Positions 36,879 through 45,959 are shown, counted from the stretch's first letter. The stretch is 64,000 bases of DNA from Leptolyngbya sp. Heron Island J (GCF_000482245.1 NZ_AWNH01000014.1:193626-257625), one strand, 5' to 3'. Notes: generated by a model not told the origin, from the sequence alone. Numbers and translations: made by a program.

Positions 36879-36966
36879 TTACATTGAATATGTGCTTGAG
36901 GCACACCTTATATGAAACCCACTATGTGTAAACTAACCCCGGCAGCAATGTCGGGGTTATTTATTG
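36879..36966 (+). ncRNA. Small-RNA-like element, copy 2 (promoter and terminator)
   Basis: A diverged copy of the element at 36519-36604: TTACATTGAAT (36879), TATATGAAA (36909-36917), CTATGTGTAA (36922-36931) and a hairpin CCCCGGCA-GCAA-TGTCGGGG (36937-36956) followed by TTATTTATT. Compared with copy 1 the loop changes from GAAA to GCAA (both GNRA) and one stem C becomes T, which keeps pairing as G-U. Such structure-preserving changes support a functional RNA. Confidence 0.55.
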
Positions 36967-37685
36967 GATACAGACCTTTAATTGACTTAACAGCACTATC
37001 CAACAGAGCTTTAAATAAGCAGTCATTTTTTTAACGTCTGCAAATCTAGACGCACAATTAGTGCTGTTTAAGATTCCAAACGACCGTCAGTCAAGATGAA
37101 TACCGACTTATAGCAGTGCGTTATCACAATAGTGAAATATGCTGTGAGGAAGGTAACATTCTATGGAATTTAGATTTTCTTGAATCTCTCAAGGACATCT
37201 GATTGATGGCTTCAGATGCTCTACACAGAGAAGATTCTTAGTCTAAGCTGATACCTATAATACCAAGTTATGAATTGAGGTTTGGCGAGTTTTATCCTAG
37301 GTAAACTATTGCCGCACCCAAGTTTTTTACGATATATTGAGGCTATCTAAGCGTTATTGATAAGTGCAGTTGCATTAGCTAAAAAAGCTCGCACTCATGA
37401 ATCTGTCAGGGATAGATTCTTATGATGAGTTAATGCAGGAAAGTAATTTTTGAGTCTCACATTAACATCTTTTCGCCTTATGTCCGACCTAGTTTGACTC
37501 TTAGGGACATAGCATCATAGTGATTTAAAAACCAAGCTTTAGTCTCTTATTAGAGATGAGCTACTGGTTACCATTTCATATAAATCCCTGAGGCGAGGAG
37601 AACCTATTTATTCTTAGTTAATCCTAAACTCTGAATAGAGTGTAGATCTCAACATAAACCATTGTGTAGCCCTGAGAATTGTCTA
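36967..37685. other. AT-rich gene-less stretch before the NACHT gene
   Basis: About 720 bases with no supported coding frame. It is AT-rich like the NACHT gene and unlike the genes on either side, which suggests that it arrived with it. The promoter of the NACHT gene must lie here. No transposase remnant, tRNA or long repeat is evident. Confidence 0.45.
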
Positions 37686-39800
37686 ATGGACCCTTTAGCG
37701 CAATCAGTATTGACGAGTTTAGTCGTTCCTATTTATGAGTTGATGTCAGCTTCTGGGAAAAACCTATTCCAACGGTTTACCCAGAGAAAAAAATATAGAC
37801 AAGAGTTAGAAATTGCTATTCGCGAATACGAAAATAGATATCACAGTCGTCATGGTCGGATCAAATTATTAGGAATGACTGAAGCAATAGATATCGATTC
37901 TATTTTTACAAATATTAAATTAGGCAAGTTTAAAGATCGACAGTTCAAATCAATTCAGACCCTGGAAGAATCTCATCGTCAGATAGGTAGAAGAAAATTT
38001 CATGCTGTTAATCTTACTAAACAAGAAGCAATAGAAATAGTGAATGAAGAGCAGTTTCTTATGATCCTTGGGGGACCGGGTGCTGGCAAATCTACGTTAC
38101 TGAGAAAAATAGGATTAGAGGCACTTAAACCAAAACAAGGAGGATTATCCAACCCTGGAATCCCTGTTTTTATTGAACTAAAACAGTTTACCGAAAAAAA
38201 TATTAATCTTGAGAACAAAATCTCAGAAGAGTTTGACATTTGCGGGTTTCCAAATGCAGAGGAGTTTACCTCTAAAGCACTATCTCAAGGCAACCTTTTG
38301 ATATTACTTGATGCTCTAGATGAAGTTCCAAGCAGCAACTTAAATGATGTCCTGATACACATTAAAAATTTTGTAGACAAATATGGTAAAAATCGCTTTG
38401 TTGCATCTTGTAGAAGTGCAGCTTGTTACAATAGCTATCTTAATTTCAATGATTTTTTAATAACTGAATTTGATGATGCTCAAATTGAGAGTTTTTTATA
38501 TAAGTGGTTTCAGTCAGAAGATGATAAAAATAATAAAACTGCTCAGAAATGTTGGGACATTCTACAGAAACCTAAAAACTCCGGTGCGAAAGAGCTTGCC
38601 CATAATCCCTTATTACTAACACTCTTATGCTTTGTATATGCAGGTTCTCAAAATCTACCCAAAAATCGTGCATCTCTTTATGATGAAGCCCTAGACCTAT
38701 TTATGAATAAGTGGCTCGTGGAAAAACGAGTTCAACGAAATCCTATTTATCAAGATCTAAATCCTCCTATAGAAAGAGCAATGCTATCAGAAATTGCTTA
38801 TAAAGGGTATGAAGCAGATAGATTTTTCTTTTCGGAAAGAGAAGTTGTTCAGAGAATTACAACTTTTTTACGAGAGAATCTAAATGCACCAAGACATTTG
38901 GATGGCGAGGAGATTTTAAGATCTATTGAGATACAGCAAGGAATTTTAGTAGAACGCGCCCATAATATCCACTCATTCTCACATACAACATTTCAAGAAT
39001 ATTTAACTGCCCAGTACATAGATGATCATCGGCAAGTTAAAAAACTCGTGACTGAACATCTAACCGATTCTCGCTGGGAAGGTGTTTTTTTACTGGTTTC
39101 GGGTTTGATGAGAGCTGGAGCAGATGAATTACTTCTATCGATGGAAGAGGAGTCTCGGAAATTTATTACAACTGACAAGTTACTGGCTTTATTACAGTGG
39201 ACCAATGAAATTACCATTGAGTGGGATAAGTATTTTCATCCAACAGGTAAACGTGTTGCAGCACTAGGCTTGCTCTGTGCCCTAGTATATGGCTATAAAA
39301 GGGAGTTTGATTCATTCGATGAAATTGCTAAAGCATTCAATTACAGTCGACGGTTAACATCACAACTTGACGGAAAGCTCTATGGTGAATTTGATCGAAT
39401 TTGGAGGATTGTATATTCTGGTGCTAGTGTGAATGCCCTTGGAAATCATCGAAAACGGGTTCGCTCTCTCGACATAACTTTTAGAAAGTTGCAAGTATTT
39501 CAAAGTATAAACTGTCCTGTATTGAAGGCAAATTTAGAGAGCCTTAAAACACAGTTTCCAGTATCTCCACAAAATAGCAAAACTTACAAAATACTAGCAG
39601 CAAGTGTTTTAGAAACCTGGCTCAAAGCTTTTGGACTAACCATCGAAGAGATTACACTATCTTCCGAGGAAACTGAGGCATTAACGCAATATTTAGCTAC
39701 AAACTTATTAATCATGAAATGTCAAAAAGCATCAGTGCGTGTTTCTCGCAGTGTATGGGAAGGGATAGTATCTCGTATGCTAACAGTCTCTTGTGAGTAA
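37686..39800 (+). CDS. NACHT-domain STAND NTPase, likely anti-phage
   Basis: 704 residues from ATG 37686; the frame extends to a TTG at 37662. The N-terminal 115 residues are helical (YRQELEIAIREYENRYHSRH, IDSIFTNIKLGKF). The NACHT core follows: Walker A GGPGAGKST (129-137), Walker B LLILLDALDEV (about 204-214), a sensor-like FVASCRSAACYNSY and the downstream LAHNPLLLTLLCFVYAG and FSHTTFQEYLTAQYI. The C-terminal 250 residues are helical, without leucine-rich or TPR repeats. Bacterial NACHT proteins are known antiviral sensors. The base composition is clearly more AT-rich than its neighbours, pointing to transfer. Confidence 0.88.
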   Translation: MDPLAQSVLTSLVVPIYELMSASGKNLFQRFTQRKKYRQELEIAIREYENRYHSRHGRIKLLGMTEAIDIDSIFTNIKLGKFKDRQFKSIQTLEESHRQIGRRKFHAVNLTKQEAIEIVNEEQFLMILGGPGAGKSTLLRKIGLEALKPKQGGLSNPGIPVFIELKQFTEKNINLENKISEEFDICGFPNAEEFTSKALSQGNLLILLDALDEVPSSNLNDVLIHIKNFVDKYGKNRFVASCRSAACYNSYLNFNDFLITEFDDAQIESFLYKWFQSEDDKNNKTAQKCWDILQKPKNSGAKELAHNPLLLTLLCFVYAGSQNLPKNRASLYDEALDLFMNKWLVEKRVQRNPIYQDLNPPIERAMLSEIAYKGYEADRFFFSEREVVQRITTFLRENLNAPRHLDGEEILRSIEIQQGILVERAHNIHSFSHTTFQEYLTAQYIDDHRQVKKLVTEHLTDSRWEGVFLLVSGLMRAGADELLLSMEEESRKFITTDKLLALLQWTNEITIEWDKYFHPTGKRVAALGLLCALVYGYKREFDSFDEIAKAFNYSRRLTSQLDGKLYGEFDRIWRIVYSGASVNALGNHRKRVRSLDITFRKLQVFQSINCPVLKANLESLKTQFPVSPQNSKTYKILAASVLETWLKAFGLTIEEITLSSEETEALTQYLATNLLIMKCQKASVRVSRSVWEGIVSRMLTVSCE

Positions 39801-39835
39801 GGTTAGGAAAATTTCCTGGGAAATCCCAACGATTT

Positions 39836-42373
39836 TCATTCTAAAGCGCCGCGGGTTACACCAAGCCTGCTAGATAATTTAAGAGTTTGCCACAGCTGAC
39901 GTCCGTTTATTTCTCCCTGGAGGAGCTGCTGATAACGGGTGAGAATATGTTGAACCTGAGTCGGTGTTTCGTTGAGGAAATCAATCCGAAAGTGACGTGC
40001 GCCTTGCTCAATTAGCCGAGGAATAAACTCTGCGCCGGTTTGAGCGACACCGTTATACAGAGTATTACGACAGCCAGCATCAGCTTGCAGAATATGCTCA
40101 GTGCCGGTGCGATCGCGAAGCATCACCTCATGTTGCTCACAGGGTCGGCCACAGTTCGTAAAGTCCGTCCCCTCCGACAAAAAGGCGCAGAACACACAGT
40201 GCTCCATGTGAAACATCGGCATATGCTGATGCACCGTAATATCAAACCAGTCAGGAGGTGTGGTCTTGAGCAAATCGAGCAGCTGCGTCACATTCAGGTC
40301 GTAGCTAGCCGTCAGCCGTTCTAAGCCAAACTCCGTTTTGAAATAATCCGCCGTAATCAGATTAGCCACATTCAGCGAAAAATCCCCAACACAAGGCGAA
40401 TCGGCAAAGAATTTGAGATGGTCATAATTGCGCACCAGATAACCATCAGCATCCGCTTGGCGCACCTGCTTGAGAATGTATTGCTCTCCCGGCTTGGTAA
40501 TCCGTGGCGGCGCAACATACAACTTAGCCTCAGAATTTAGCTCACGAGTAAGTGCCACCGCATCCCGATAACGCACAGGATTCTCCAGCTCGCAATAAAC
40601 CGTAGTCATGTCCGCAGCCAGCACAGCACGGAGTTGATCAAGATTCCGAACCAGAGGAATCAACGTGGGTTGGGTTGAACACGTGAAACCCAACGAACCC
40701 GTAGGTCGAGTTGCCTCTCCAACCCCCAACCGCTCCGGCACCAAATCCCCATACGTATGTCCCGTCTCCAACCTCCAAACCCTTGGTCGCATCCGTTGCC
40801 CCAACAATTGCTCCACCAGTTCCCGCCGCAGACGATTTAGCTCACTCACTGGCACAATCAGCCCATCAGCCAGATTATTTGTTAAAGTACCGAGCCTAAA
40901 CGGTGTATTCCCCAATCGCGAAAGTTGTTGTATCAACTTTTCAGACGTCAGTGGCCGGTTACGAGCCACCTCCAATGCCTTTTCAGATGCGACTCTGGCT
41001 ATATGGCCCTGGGGATCGGTTGCGATCGCAATCACCGGCTCCCCTTCAGTCCCATACACCTCAATATCAATCGACTGCTGCACCTGGGGCTGATCGCCGC
41101 TGTATGTCTGACGGAGGGTCTTATCCAACTCTGGATCAGACGTCTTCCAAACCTTATAGCCTGGTTTTACCCGACGCAGATCGATGCCCTGTTTAGCAAA
41201 ATTCAGCCAGACACTGCGGCCCCGCTCTTCCACACCATAAATTCGCCCACCCTGATCCGTATCCGGGTGGCCCGAATCAAACACAATGCCATCGCCAGCC
41301 TTAACCGATACCTTGGTCTCCAGCTCCACCTGCTGTTTAGTCACACGCACGACATCACCCAGATACACCCCCCGCTTTTTGGCAAACCGGGCATGGACTA
41401 ATTCCTGGTTATTAATGCCGCGAAACCAGCCCGTATACAGACCACGGGAAAAGGCCATTTCCAAGTTGTAGCGCTCATCGGCTGTGGGCTGATATGAAGC
41501 CAATCGATTGCCCAATTTCAGAGAAGATTGTTGTGTTGTTGAAGTTGGAACAACGGTCTGCAGCGCTCGATCTAATGCCTGTCTGTAGACACGGGTAACA
41601 TTAGCCACATATTCCGGCGACTTGAGTCGTCCTTCTATCTTTAAACAGCTAACACCCGATTTAATTAAATCGGGTAATACAGGTAGCCCCGAGAGATCTT
41701 GAGGACTGAGCAGATATTGCTTATCGCCTAGATCAACCAGTTCTCCATCTACCTTCATATCGTAGGTCATCCGGCAGGCCTGGGCGCATTCACCTCTGTT
41801 GGCAGAACGCCCTCCCAACGCTTCACTGGTTAGACACTGCCCAGAATAAGCAACGCACAGAGCCCCATGCACAAACACCTCTAGCGGCAGGGCAATATCT
41901 TCTGTTTGTTGTTGTATTTTCTCAATATCTTTGAGAGAACATTCTCTCGCCAGCACGACCAGTTGAGCACCAAGATTGTTGGCGAACTCCACCCCTGCCG
42001 CTGAGGTAACAGTCATTTGGGTAGAGCCATGAATAGGAAAATCAGAGGACAGATGCCGAATCAGACGACACATACCCACATCCTGGACAATCGCGGCATC
42101 CACACCCGCAGTAATCATGGTCCGTAGATAGCGTTCTGCTGCCGCCAGCTCCCTTGGAAAAATCAACGTGTTGAAAGTGACATAGCCCTTGACACCGCGA
42201 CTGTGAAGAAAGGCCATCAGTTCAGGGAGATCGGCTTCGGTGAAGTTTTGCGATCGCATGCGCGCATTAAACCGATCCAGCCCAAAGTAAATCGCATCCG
42301 CACCATTTTCCACCGCCGCTTGCACACATTCCCACGTACCCGCTGGCGCTAGCAATTCAGGACCGTGATTCAT
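39836..42373 (-). CDS. U32-family peptidase-like protein (RlhA/YdcP-type)
   Basis: ATG 42373 is chosen because GAGG at 42380-42383 sits six bases upstream; the open frame extends 30 codons further without conserved sequence. The 845-residue product begins PELLAPAGTWECVQAAVENG, the U32 start, with NGADAIYFGLDRFNAR. It has the conserved Cys set ALCVAYSGQCLTSEALGGRS followed by ANRGECAQACR. The C-terminal half adds a collagenase-like DUF3656-type region and a second Cys cluster (MEHCVFCAFL, CGRPCEQHE). U32 proteins are now known to act in RNA hydroxylation with Fe-S clusters, so peptidase activity is not assured. Convergent with the NACHT gene, 36 bases apart. Confidence 0.88.
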   Translation of the reverse strand: MNHGPELLAPAGTWECVQAAVENGADAIYFGLDRFNARMRSQNFTEADLPELMAFLHSRGVKGYVTFNTLIFPRELAAAERYLRTMITAGVDAAIVQDVGMCRLIRHLSSDFPIHGSTQMTVTSAAGVEFANNLGAQLVVLARECSLKDIEKIQQQTEDIALPLEVFVHGALCVAYSGQCLTSEALGGRSANRGECAQACRMTYDMKVDGELVDLGDKQYLLSPQDLSGLPVLPDLIKSGVSCLKIEGRLKSPEYVANVTRVYRQALDRALQTVVPTSTTQQSSLKLGNRLASYQPTADERYNLEMAFSRGLYTGWFRGINNQELVHARFAKKRGVYLGDVVRVTKQQVELETKVSVKAGDGIVFDSGHPDTDQGGRIYGVEERGRSVWLNFAKQGIDLRRVKPGYKVWKTSDPELDKTLRQTYSGDQPQVQQSIDIEVYGTEGEPVIAIATDPQGHIARVASEKALEVARNRPLTSEKLIQQLSRLGNTPFRLGTLTNNLADGLIVPVSELNRLRRELVEQLLGQRMRPRVWRLETGHTYGDLVPERLGVGEATRPTGSLGFTCSTQPTLIPLVRNLDQLRAVLAADMTTVYCELENPVRYRDAVALTRELNSEAKLYVAPPRITKPGEQYILKQVRQADADGYLVRNYDHLKFFADSPCVGDFSLNVANLITADYFKTEFGLERLTASYDLNVTQLLDLLKTTPPDWFDITVHQHMPMFHMEHCVFCAFLSEGTDFTNCGRPCEQHEVMLRDRTGTEHILQADAGCRNTLYNGVAQTGAEFIPRLIEQGARHFRIDFLNETPTQVQHILTRYQQLLQGEINGRQLWQTLKLSSRLGVTRGALE

Positions 42374-42520
42374 CCTCATCCTCAAACCTATGTAACACCC
42401 ACTTGTCCACTTATCCAATATTATGGCGCTATCCAGCATCAGTCCTGGTCGTACTAGCTCCACCCCACAATTCCAATAAAATTTTCCACAATGGGGGTAT
42501 TAGCATTAGAGGCCCCAGTC

Positions 42521-43075
42521 ATGCAAATCAGATGGCTACCGCTATCAATCGGCACAGTAGCTGCCATGACATTCAATGCCCAGGCCATTGAACTAGCCGA
42601 TGGTACCACCGCATTTATACAACCTCCTCAATTTCTGAATGCGTCTACCACCAACGACTCAGTTATGCGTCGTAATGCCACCTATTTCTTTACCCTCGAT
42701 TTGCCGGCTAATGCTGATGCCCCTCTACAAAGCGTTGTCATTGAACCTCAAAACCTGACACGCTATCTGCAGCCTTACCAACTAGACCGAACGATCGCGT
42801 TTGCAGAGACTCCTGGAGACGAGCAAAGCGAGCTGAGTCTGGGCGATGTTTCCATTGATGAAAATACTAAAGCGGTCACAGTAGAGTTTGAGCCCCCCGT
42901 TGAACCCGGCCGATTGGTCACGATTGGGTTACGCCCACAGCGCAACCCCAGACTAGACGGCACCTATGTATTTCGGGTTACAGCTATCCCAGAGGGAGAC
43001 CAACCCCAAGCACATATTGCTGGTCATGGGCGGCTTTATTTTATCGATAATGATCGCGATCGCATCTTTCGATAA
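42521..43075 (+). CDS. DUF2808 secreted protein
   Basis: ATG 42521 has AGAGG at 42508-42512, eight bases upstream, and gives 184 residues with a clear signal peptide (QIRWLPLSIGTVAAMTFNAQ, cleavage near AQA-IE). The longer frame from 42491 adds ten residues before the signal. The mature part is a beta-sandwich typical of DUF2808 (ATYFFTLDLPANADAPLQSV, VEPGRLVTIGLRPQRNP, GTYVFRVTAIPEG), a family found in cyanobacteria and predicted to lie in the periplasm or outer layer. Function unknown. Confidence 0.8.
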   Translation: MQIRWLPLSIGTVAAMTFNAQAIELADGTTAFIQPPQFLNASTTNDSVMRRNATYFFTLDLPANADAPLQSVVIEPQNLTRYLQPYQLDRTIAFAETPGDEQSELSLGDVSIDENTKAVTVEFEPPVEPGRLVTIGLRPQRNPRLDGTYVFRVTAIPEGDQPQAHIAGHGRLYFIDNDRDRIFR

Positions 43076-43080
43076 ATACC

Positions 43081-43554
43081 CTACTTCCCCAGCGCCGCAT
43101 CTAAGACCTTGCGAGCGTCTTCAGCATTAGCCCGCGCATCACGATAGCGCAGATTGCTTTGAGCAAAGGTTTTTAGCACCTTAAACCCATTCTTTAACTC
43201 TTCCAGCTGCTCGTCTTCTATAACATCATCGGTGAACAGCAAATCTACCAATTTTCTAACCTTTAAGGCTTCACTGCGGGACCCCTGCACCTTCACTTTC
43301 AAATTAGCCAGGTTACTCAGCACCTGAACCGCATCAACAATTGCATTTTCCTCAGGTGTAGGGTCTGTCTTTTGTTCTTTCACTTCAATAAAATCCTTTG
43401 GGGTAAAGCCATCATCCAAATCAGCCGTTAGCTTACCATCGCCCATCATTTCTAGAAGCTGATCCATCGCCTTTTCACGGGCTTTTGCCGAATCCCGTCC
43501 AGAAACGGTAATCAATACATCTTCAGGGCTTTGAGGAATCGTGTATTGAACCAT
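43081..43554 (-). CDS. Conserved hypothetical protein (cyanobacterial type)
   Basis: 157 residues from ATG 43554. I cannot name a family. The start (YTIPQSPEDVLITVSGRDSA) is a short beta unit, then a charged helical region (KAREKAMDQLLEMMGDGKL) and a long helix pair with many Lys and Asp (KVRKLVDLLFTDDVIEDEQL, EELKNGFKVLKTFAQSNLRY). It is soluble and has no signal peptide. Its stop lies five bases from the convergent DUF2808 gene. It sits downstream of the 6S RNA terminator on the - strand. Confidence 0.6.
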   Translation of the reverse strand: MVQYTIPQSPEDVLITVSGRDSAKAREKAMDQLLEMMGDGKLTADLDDGFTPKDFIEVKEQKTDPTPEENAIVDAVQVLSNLANLKVKVQGSRSEALKVRKLVDLLFTDDVIEDEQLEELKNGFKVLKTFAQSNLRYRDARANAEDARKVLDAALGK

Positions 43555-43612
43555 GGGATAGTATATTTGTACCCACCAACAATACCAATAATACTACCGG
43601 ATAGTGAACCCC

Positions 43613-43650
43613 ACAGCAAAAAGCTCTTGATCTAATGACCAAGAGCTTTT
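43613..43650 (-). terminator. Terminator after the 6S RNA gene
   Basis: AAAAGCTCTTG (43619-43629) and CAAGAGCTTTT (43640-43650) form an 11-base stem. Read on the - strand the hairpin begins 12 bases after the 3' end of the 6S RNA and is followed by TTTTTGC. This orients the 6S RNA on the - strand. Confidence 0.8.
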
Positions 43651-43661
43651 CAAATCTTAAA

Positions 43662-43846
43662 AGTTTCACCGCAACGCCGTCTTACCTCAGTTTTTGACCT
43701 GGAAAATCCAGGTGGGCCCGTAGTCGCGATTTAAAGTTTCCGGGTGCAAGCCCGGTATACTGCCACCGCGAACTTATTCGATGCCCTTAAGTGAAAAGCA
43801 TAGATCAAGAAACATTGTTGGCAGTCACCAACGCCGTAGTGAAACT
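43662..43846 (-). ncRNA. ssaA: 6S RNA
   Basis: The region spans exactly 185 bases when bounded by the terminal stem AGTTTCAC at the 5' end (43839-43846) and GTGAAACT at the 3' end (43662-43669). Its location directly downstream of purK on the same strand matches the known site of the cyanobacterial 6Sa RNA gene, which is 185 nt in Synechococcus. A -10 box TATGAT lies at 43853-43858, six bases before the 5' end, and a terminator follows at 43613-43650. Internal pairing gives a long hairpin with a central bubble. 6S RNA binds RNA polymerase and mimics an open promoter. Sequence-level homology was not tested here. Confidence 0.78.
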
Positions 43847-43852
43847 AGAGTC

Positions 43853-43858
43853 ATCATA
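43853..43858 (-). promoter_or_regulatory. -10 box of the 6S RNA gene
   Basis: TATGAT on the - strand ends six bases before the predicted 5' end at 43846. A TTGTCG about 19 bases further upstream could be a weak -35. With the purK terminator in between, the RNA should have its own promoter. Confidence 0.6.
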
Positions 43859-43948
43859 ACCAACTGTCCTGGTAAATCGACAAGGGTTGATCGATAGGGA
43901 TGATTGAGCGGTTTTCCTCACCTCAATCACTATTTCAAATAGGACCCA

Positions 43949-43986
43949 AAAACCTAGGGGTGTTCCATGGAACACTCCTAGGTTTT
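43949..43986 (-). terminator. Terminator of purK overlapping its stop codon
   Basis: AAAACCTAGG at 43949-43958 pairs with CCTAGGTTTT at 43977-43986, and the inner GTGTTCC pairs with GGAACAC: 17 base pairs with one mismatch. On the - strand TTTTT and GGG follow. One arm covers part of the purK stop codon (43985-43987). Confidence 0.88.
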
Positions 43987-45151
43987 AAGAGGATTCGGGA
44001 TACCAAAGAGCCTCTATCTGATGAATTAATTGGTTTAGTTCATCACGGGTATGGATGCGATCGCATGTCACTGTGACATGACCTAATTTTCGCCCAGGCC
44101 GGGATTCACCTTTGCCATACCAATGGACATGAGTATTGGGTAACGCCGCCAGAGCCGCCCGTCGATCCCTATAGTCTGATGTGGAACTTTCAAAGCCCAG
44201 CAGATTGATCATCAGGGCCTGAGAACAATTGAGTTGAGGCGATCCCAGCGATAGTCCAGATACCGCTCGCAGCTGTTGTTCAAATTGCGAAGTCACACAA
44301 GCATCTAACGTATAGTGACCGGAATTGTGGGTGCGCGGTGCAATTTCATTCACCAACACACGGTCGTTAGCAGTTAGAAATAGCTCAATACCAAAGATCC
44401 CAACGACACCAAGCTGACCTAATAAAGTAGTAGCAATATGAGCAACCTGCTGCCCCACCGACTCGCTCACATCCGCTGGCGCAATCACACGGCGACATAC
44501 TTGATCTATTTGCTGAGACTCGACTACAGGATAGAGAACAATTTCTCCAGACTGAGAACGGGCAGCCATGACCGCCAATTCTCGTTCAAACGGCACAAAC
44601 GCCTCTAATAAAACCGGCTGATAGCCGAGCTGAGCCCACGTAGCCTGGACTGCATCAAAGTCACGCAAAATAAAGGTGCCCTGACCGTCATAACCATGAC
44701 GACGGGTTTTGAGAGCCAGCGGCAAACCCACCGTAGCGATGCTGGCTGCTAACTGGGGCAAATCGGCTTCTGAGCTTAAGGTGACAAACTTCGGAGCAGG
44801 CAACCCCAATTTTTGACAGTACAGTCGCTGATCATATTTGTCTAATAGCGGTGCTAAACAGCTGAGCTGAGGATAAAACCGGATACCTTGACGTTCCAGT
44901 TGCTGTAGCGCCGGTAAATCAATAAACTCATTTTCAAAGCTAATCACATCACATTGCTGAGCCAAAATCGCCGTGGCATCTGCATCCGCAACCGCACCAA
45001 TAACTACATGGTCAGCAATAGCAACGGCGGGATCAGAGCGCTTTGGCGTTTGGATGAGCAAGCTTAGTCCCAAACGTTTAGCTCCAGCGGCCATCATCCA
45101 CGCTAGTTGTCCGCCACCAATAATGCCGATTTTTTTTACTGTTTGTCCCAT
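43985..45151 (-). CDS. purK: 5-(carboxyamino)imidazole ribonucleotide synthase
   Basis: 388 residues from ATG 45151; a TTG two codons earlier opens the frame. The N-terminal KIGIIGGGQLAWMMAAGAKR, the ATP-grasp elements (LPLALKTRRHGYDGQGTFIL, LLEAFVPFERELAVM) and NEIAPRTHNSGHYTLDACVTSQFEQ are standard PurK features. It makes N5-CAIR from AIR, bicarbonate and ATP in purine synthesis. Immediately downstream are its own terminator and the 6S RNA, the known purK-ssaA arrangement of cyanobacteria. Confidence 0.96.
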   Translation of the reverse strand: MGQTVKKIGIIGGGQLAWMMAAGAKRLGLSLLIQTPKRSDPAVAIADHVVIGAVADADATAILAQQCDVISFENEFIDLPALQQLERQGIRFYPQLSCLAPLLDKYDQRLYCQKLGLPAPKFVTLSSEADLPQLAASIATVGLPLALKTRRHGYDGQGTFILRDFDAVQATWAQLGYQPVLLEAFVPFERELAVMAARSQSGEIVLYPVVESQQIDQVCRRVIAPADVSESVGQQVAHIATTLLGQLGVVGIFGIELFLTANDRVLVNEIAPRTHNSGHYTLDACVTSQFEQQLRAVSGLSLGSPQLNCSQALMINLLGFESSTSDYRDRRAALAALPNTHVHWYGKGESRPGRKLGHVTVTCDRIHTRDELNQLIHQIEALWYPESS

Positions 45152-45195
45152 ATCCAATGCAAAGAATACACTGGGAGGTCACCTTTTTTAACTGT

Positions 45196-45276
45196 CCCCT
45201 TAAGCGAGACAGGGGATGTCTTTTTTAAGGATGCTTGTCATAATATAACTTTACGATTCCCCTTAAATTAGACAGG
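45196..45276. repeat. Two direct repeats upstream of purK
   Basis: CCCCTTAAGCGAGACAGG at 45196-45213 and CCCCTTAAATTAGACAGG at 45259-45276 match at 15 of 18 bases, 63 bases apart. Between them on the - strand is TATATTATG, a possible -10 of purK. The copy nearer purK can also fold through CTGTC and GACAG. Function unknown; possibly operator sites. Confidence 0.4.
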
Positions 45277-45437
45277 TTGCTCCGTCCCAATTGCCCAACC
45301 AATAGTAGCGCTCTCCCTGCCAACATGTTTATCTGTTGTTGATCTAGGGAACGCTCCCGGCTGTAATGTGCATGTTTTATGTACTCTACAGGTTGGTCTC
45401 TGCCGAGAATTGATAACACCTTATTATTTTTTTATCG

Positions 45438-45959
45438 ATGACTCAGATGACGGTTAATACACAAGCCTCTTCGCTAGAACTCTTTTCTTGTTTATTAGAG
45501 CAGCTCTCTCAAGGACCTGTTGTTCTAGCCATTGTGACCGCTATTCAAGGTCAGGTTGCCTCTCAGGTAGGTGAAAAGCTGCTGGTATGGGGTGATGCCC
45601 AAAGTGCTGGCAATTTAACTGAAAACACCGTGAAAGCAATGATTATCACGCAATCATTTGCTGTTCTAAAAACTGGTATTTCCCAGCGTCTCGTGATTGA
45701 TCCTGGGGATAATATGTTTGCGGTAGCTTCAGTCCCAAATGCCAATAAATCCAACGATCAGGTACATGTGTGGCTAACTCGGTGGCAAGGGGAAAATGCG
45801 ATCGCAACTGTACAAGACACCTTAGAGGCTCTCAAAACACATCAGCCTAATCGTCTAGTTGTCCCCCTAGTAACCGGCCAGTTTCCCTACATTGTTAGTC
45901 AAAATTCTCCCTCACTACGAAACTTACAAGGTCAAGACGCCTACATTGAAGAGCTATAA
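45438..45959 (+). CDS. XdhC/CoxI-like N-terminal domain protein (tentative)
   Basis: 173 residues from ATG 45438, with TTATCG but no clear ribosome site just before. The segment GPVVLAIVTAIQGQVASQVG, then EKLLVWGDAQSAGNL resembles the N-terminal domain of XdhC/CoxI proteins (pattern 'aLATVV-x-GS-x-P-x-G-x-K'), but the usual GSIGGG is absent and the NAD-binding half is missing. The C-terminus (RLVVPLVTGQFPYIVSQNSP) is unassigned. It may be a remnant or a separate cyanobacterial family. A bidirectional hairpin follows at 46042-46076. Confidence 0.4.
   Translation: MTQMTVNTQASSLELFSCLLEQLSQGPVVLAIVTAIQGQVASQVGEKLLVWGDAQSAGNLTENTVKAMIITQSFAVLKTGISQRLVIDPGDNMFAVASVPNANKSNDQVHVWLTRWQGENAIATVQDTLEALKTHQPNRLVVPLVTGQFPYIVSQNSPSLRNLQGQDAYIEEL

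Noticed and set aside
43748..43764. AAGCCCGGTATACTGCC resembles the B12 box of cobalamin riboswitches
   Set aside because: The other conserved riboswitch blocks are missing, no cobalamin gene lies downstream, and the segment falls inside a 185-base RNA with terminal stem, promoter and purK context that fit 6S RNA.
45225..45419. 64-codon frame on the - strand upstream of purK
   Set aside because: No conserved features and it covers the direct repeats and probable promoter of purK.
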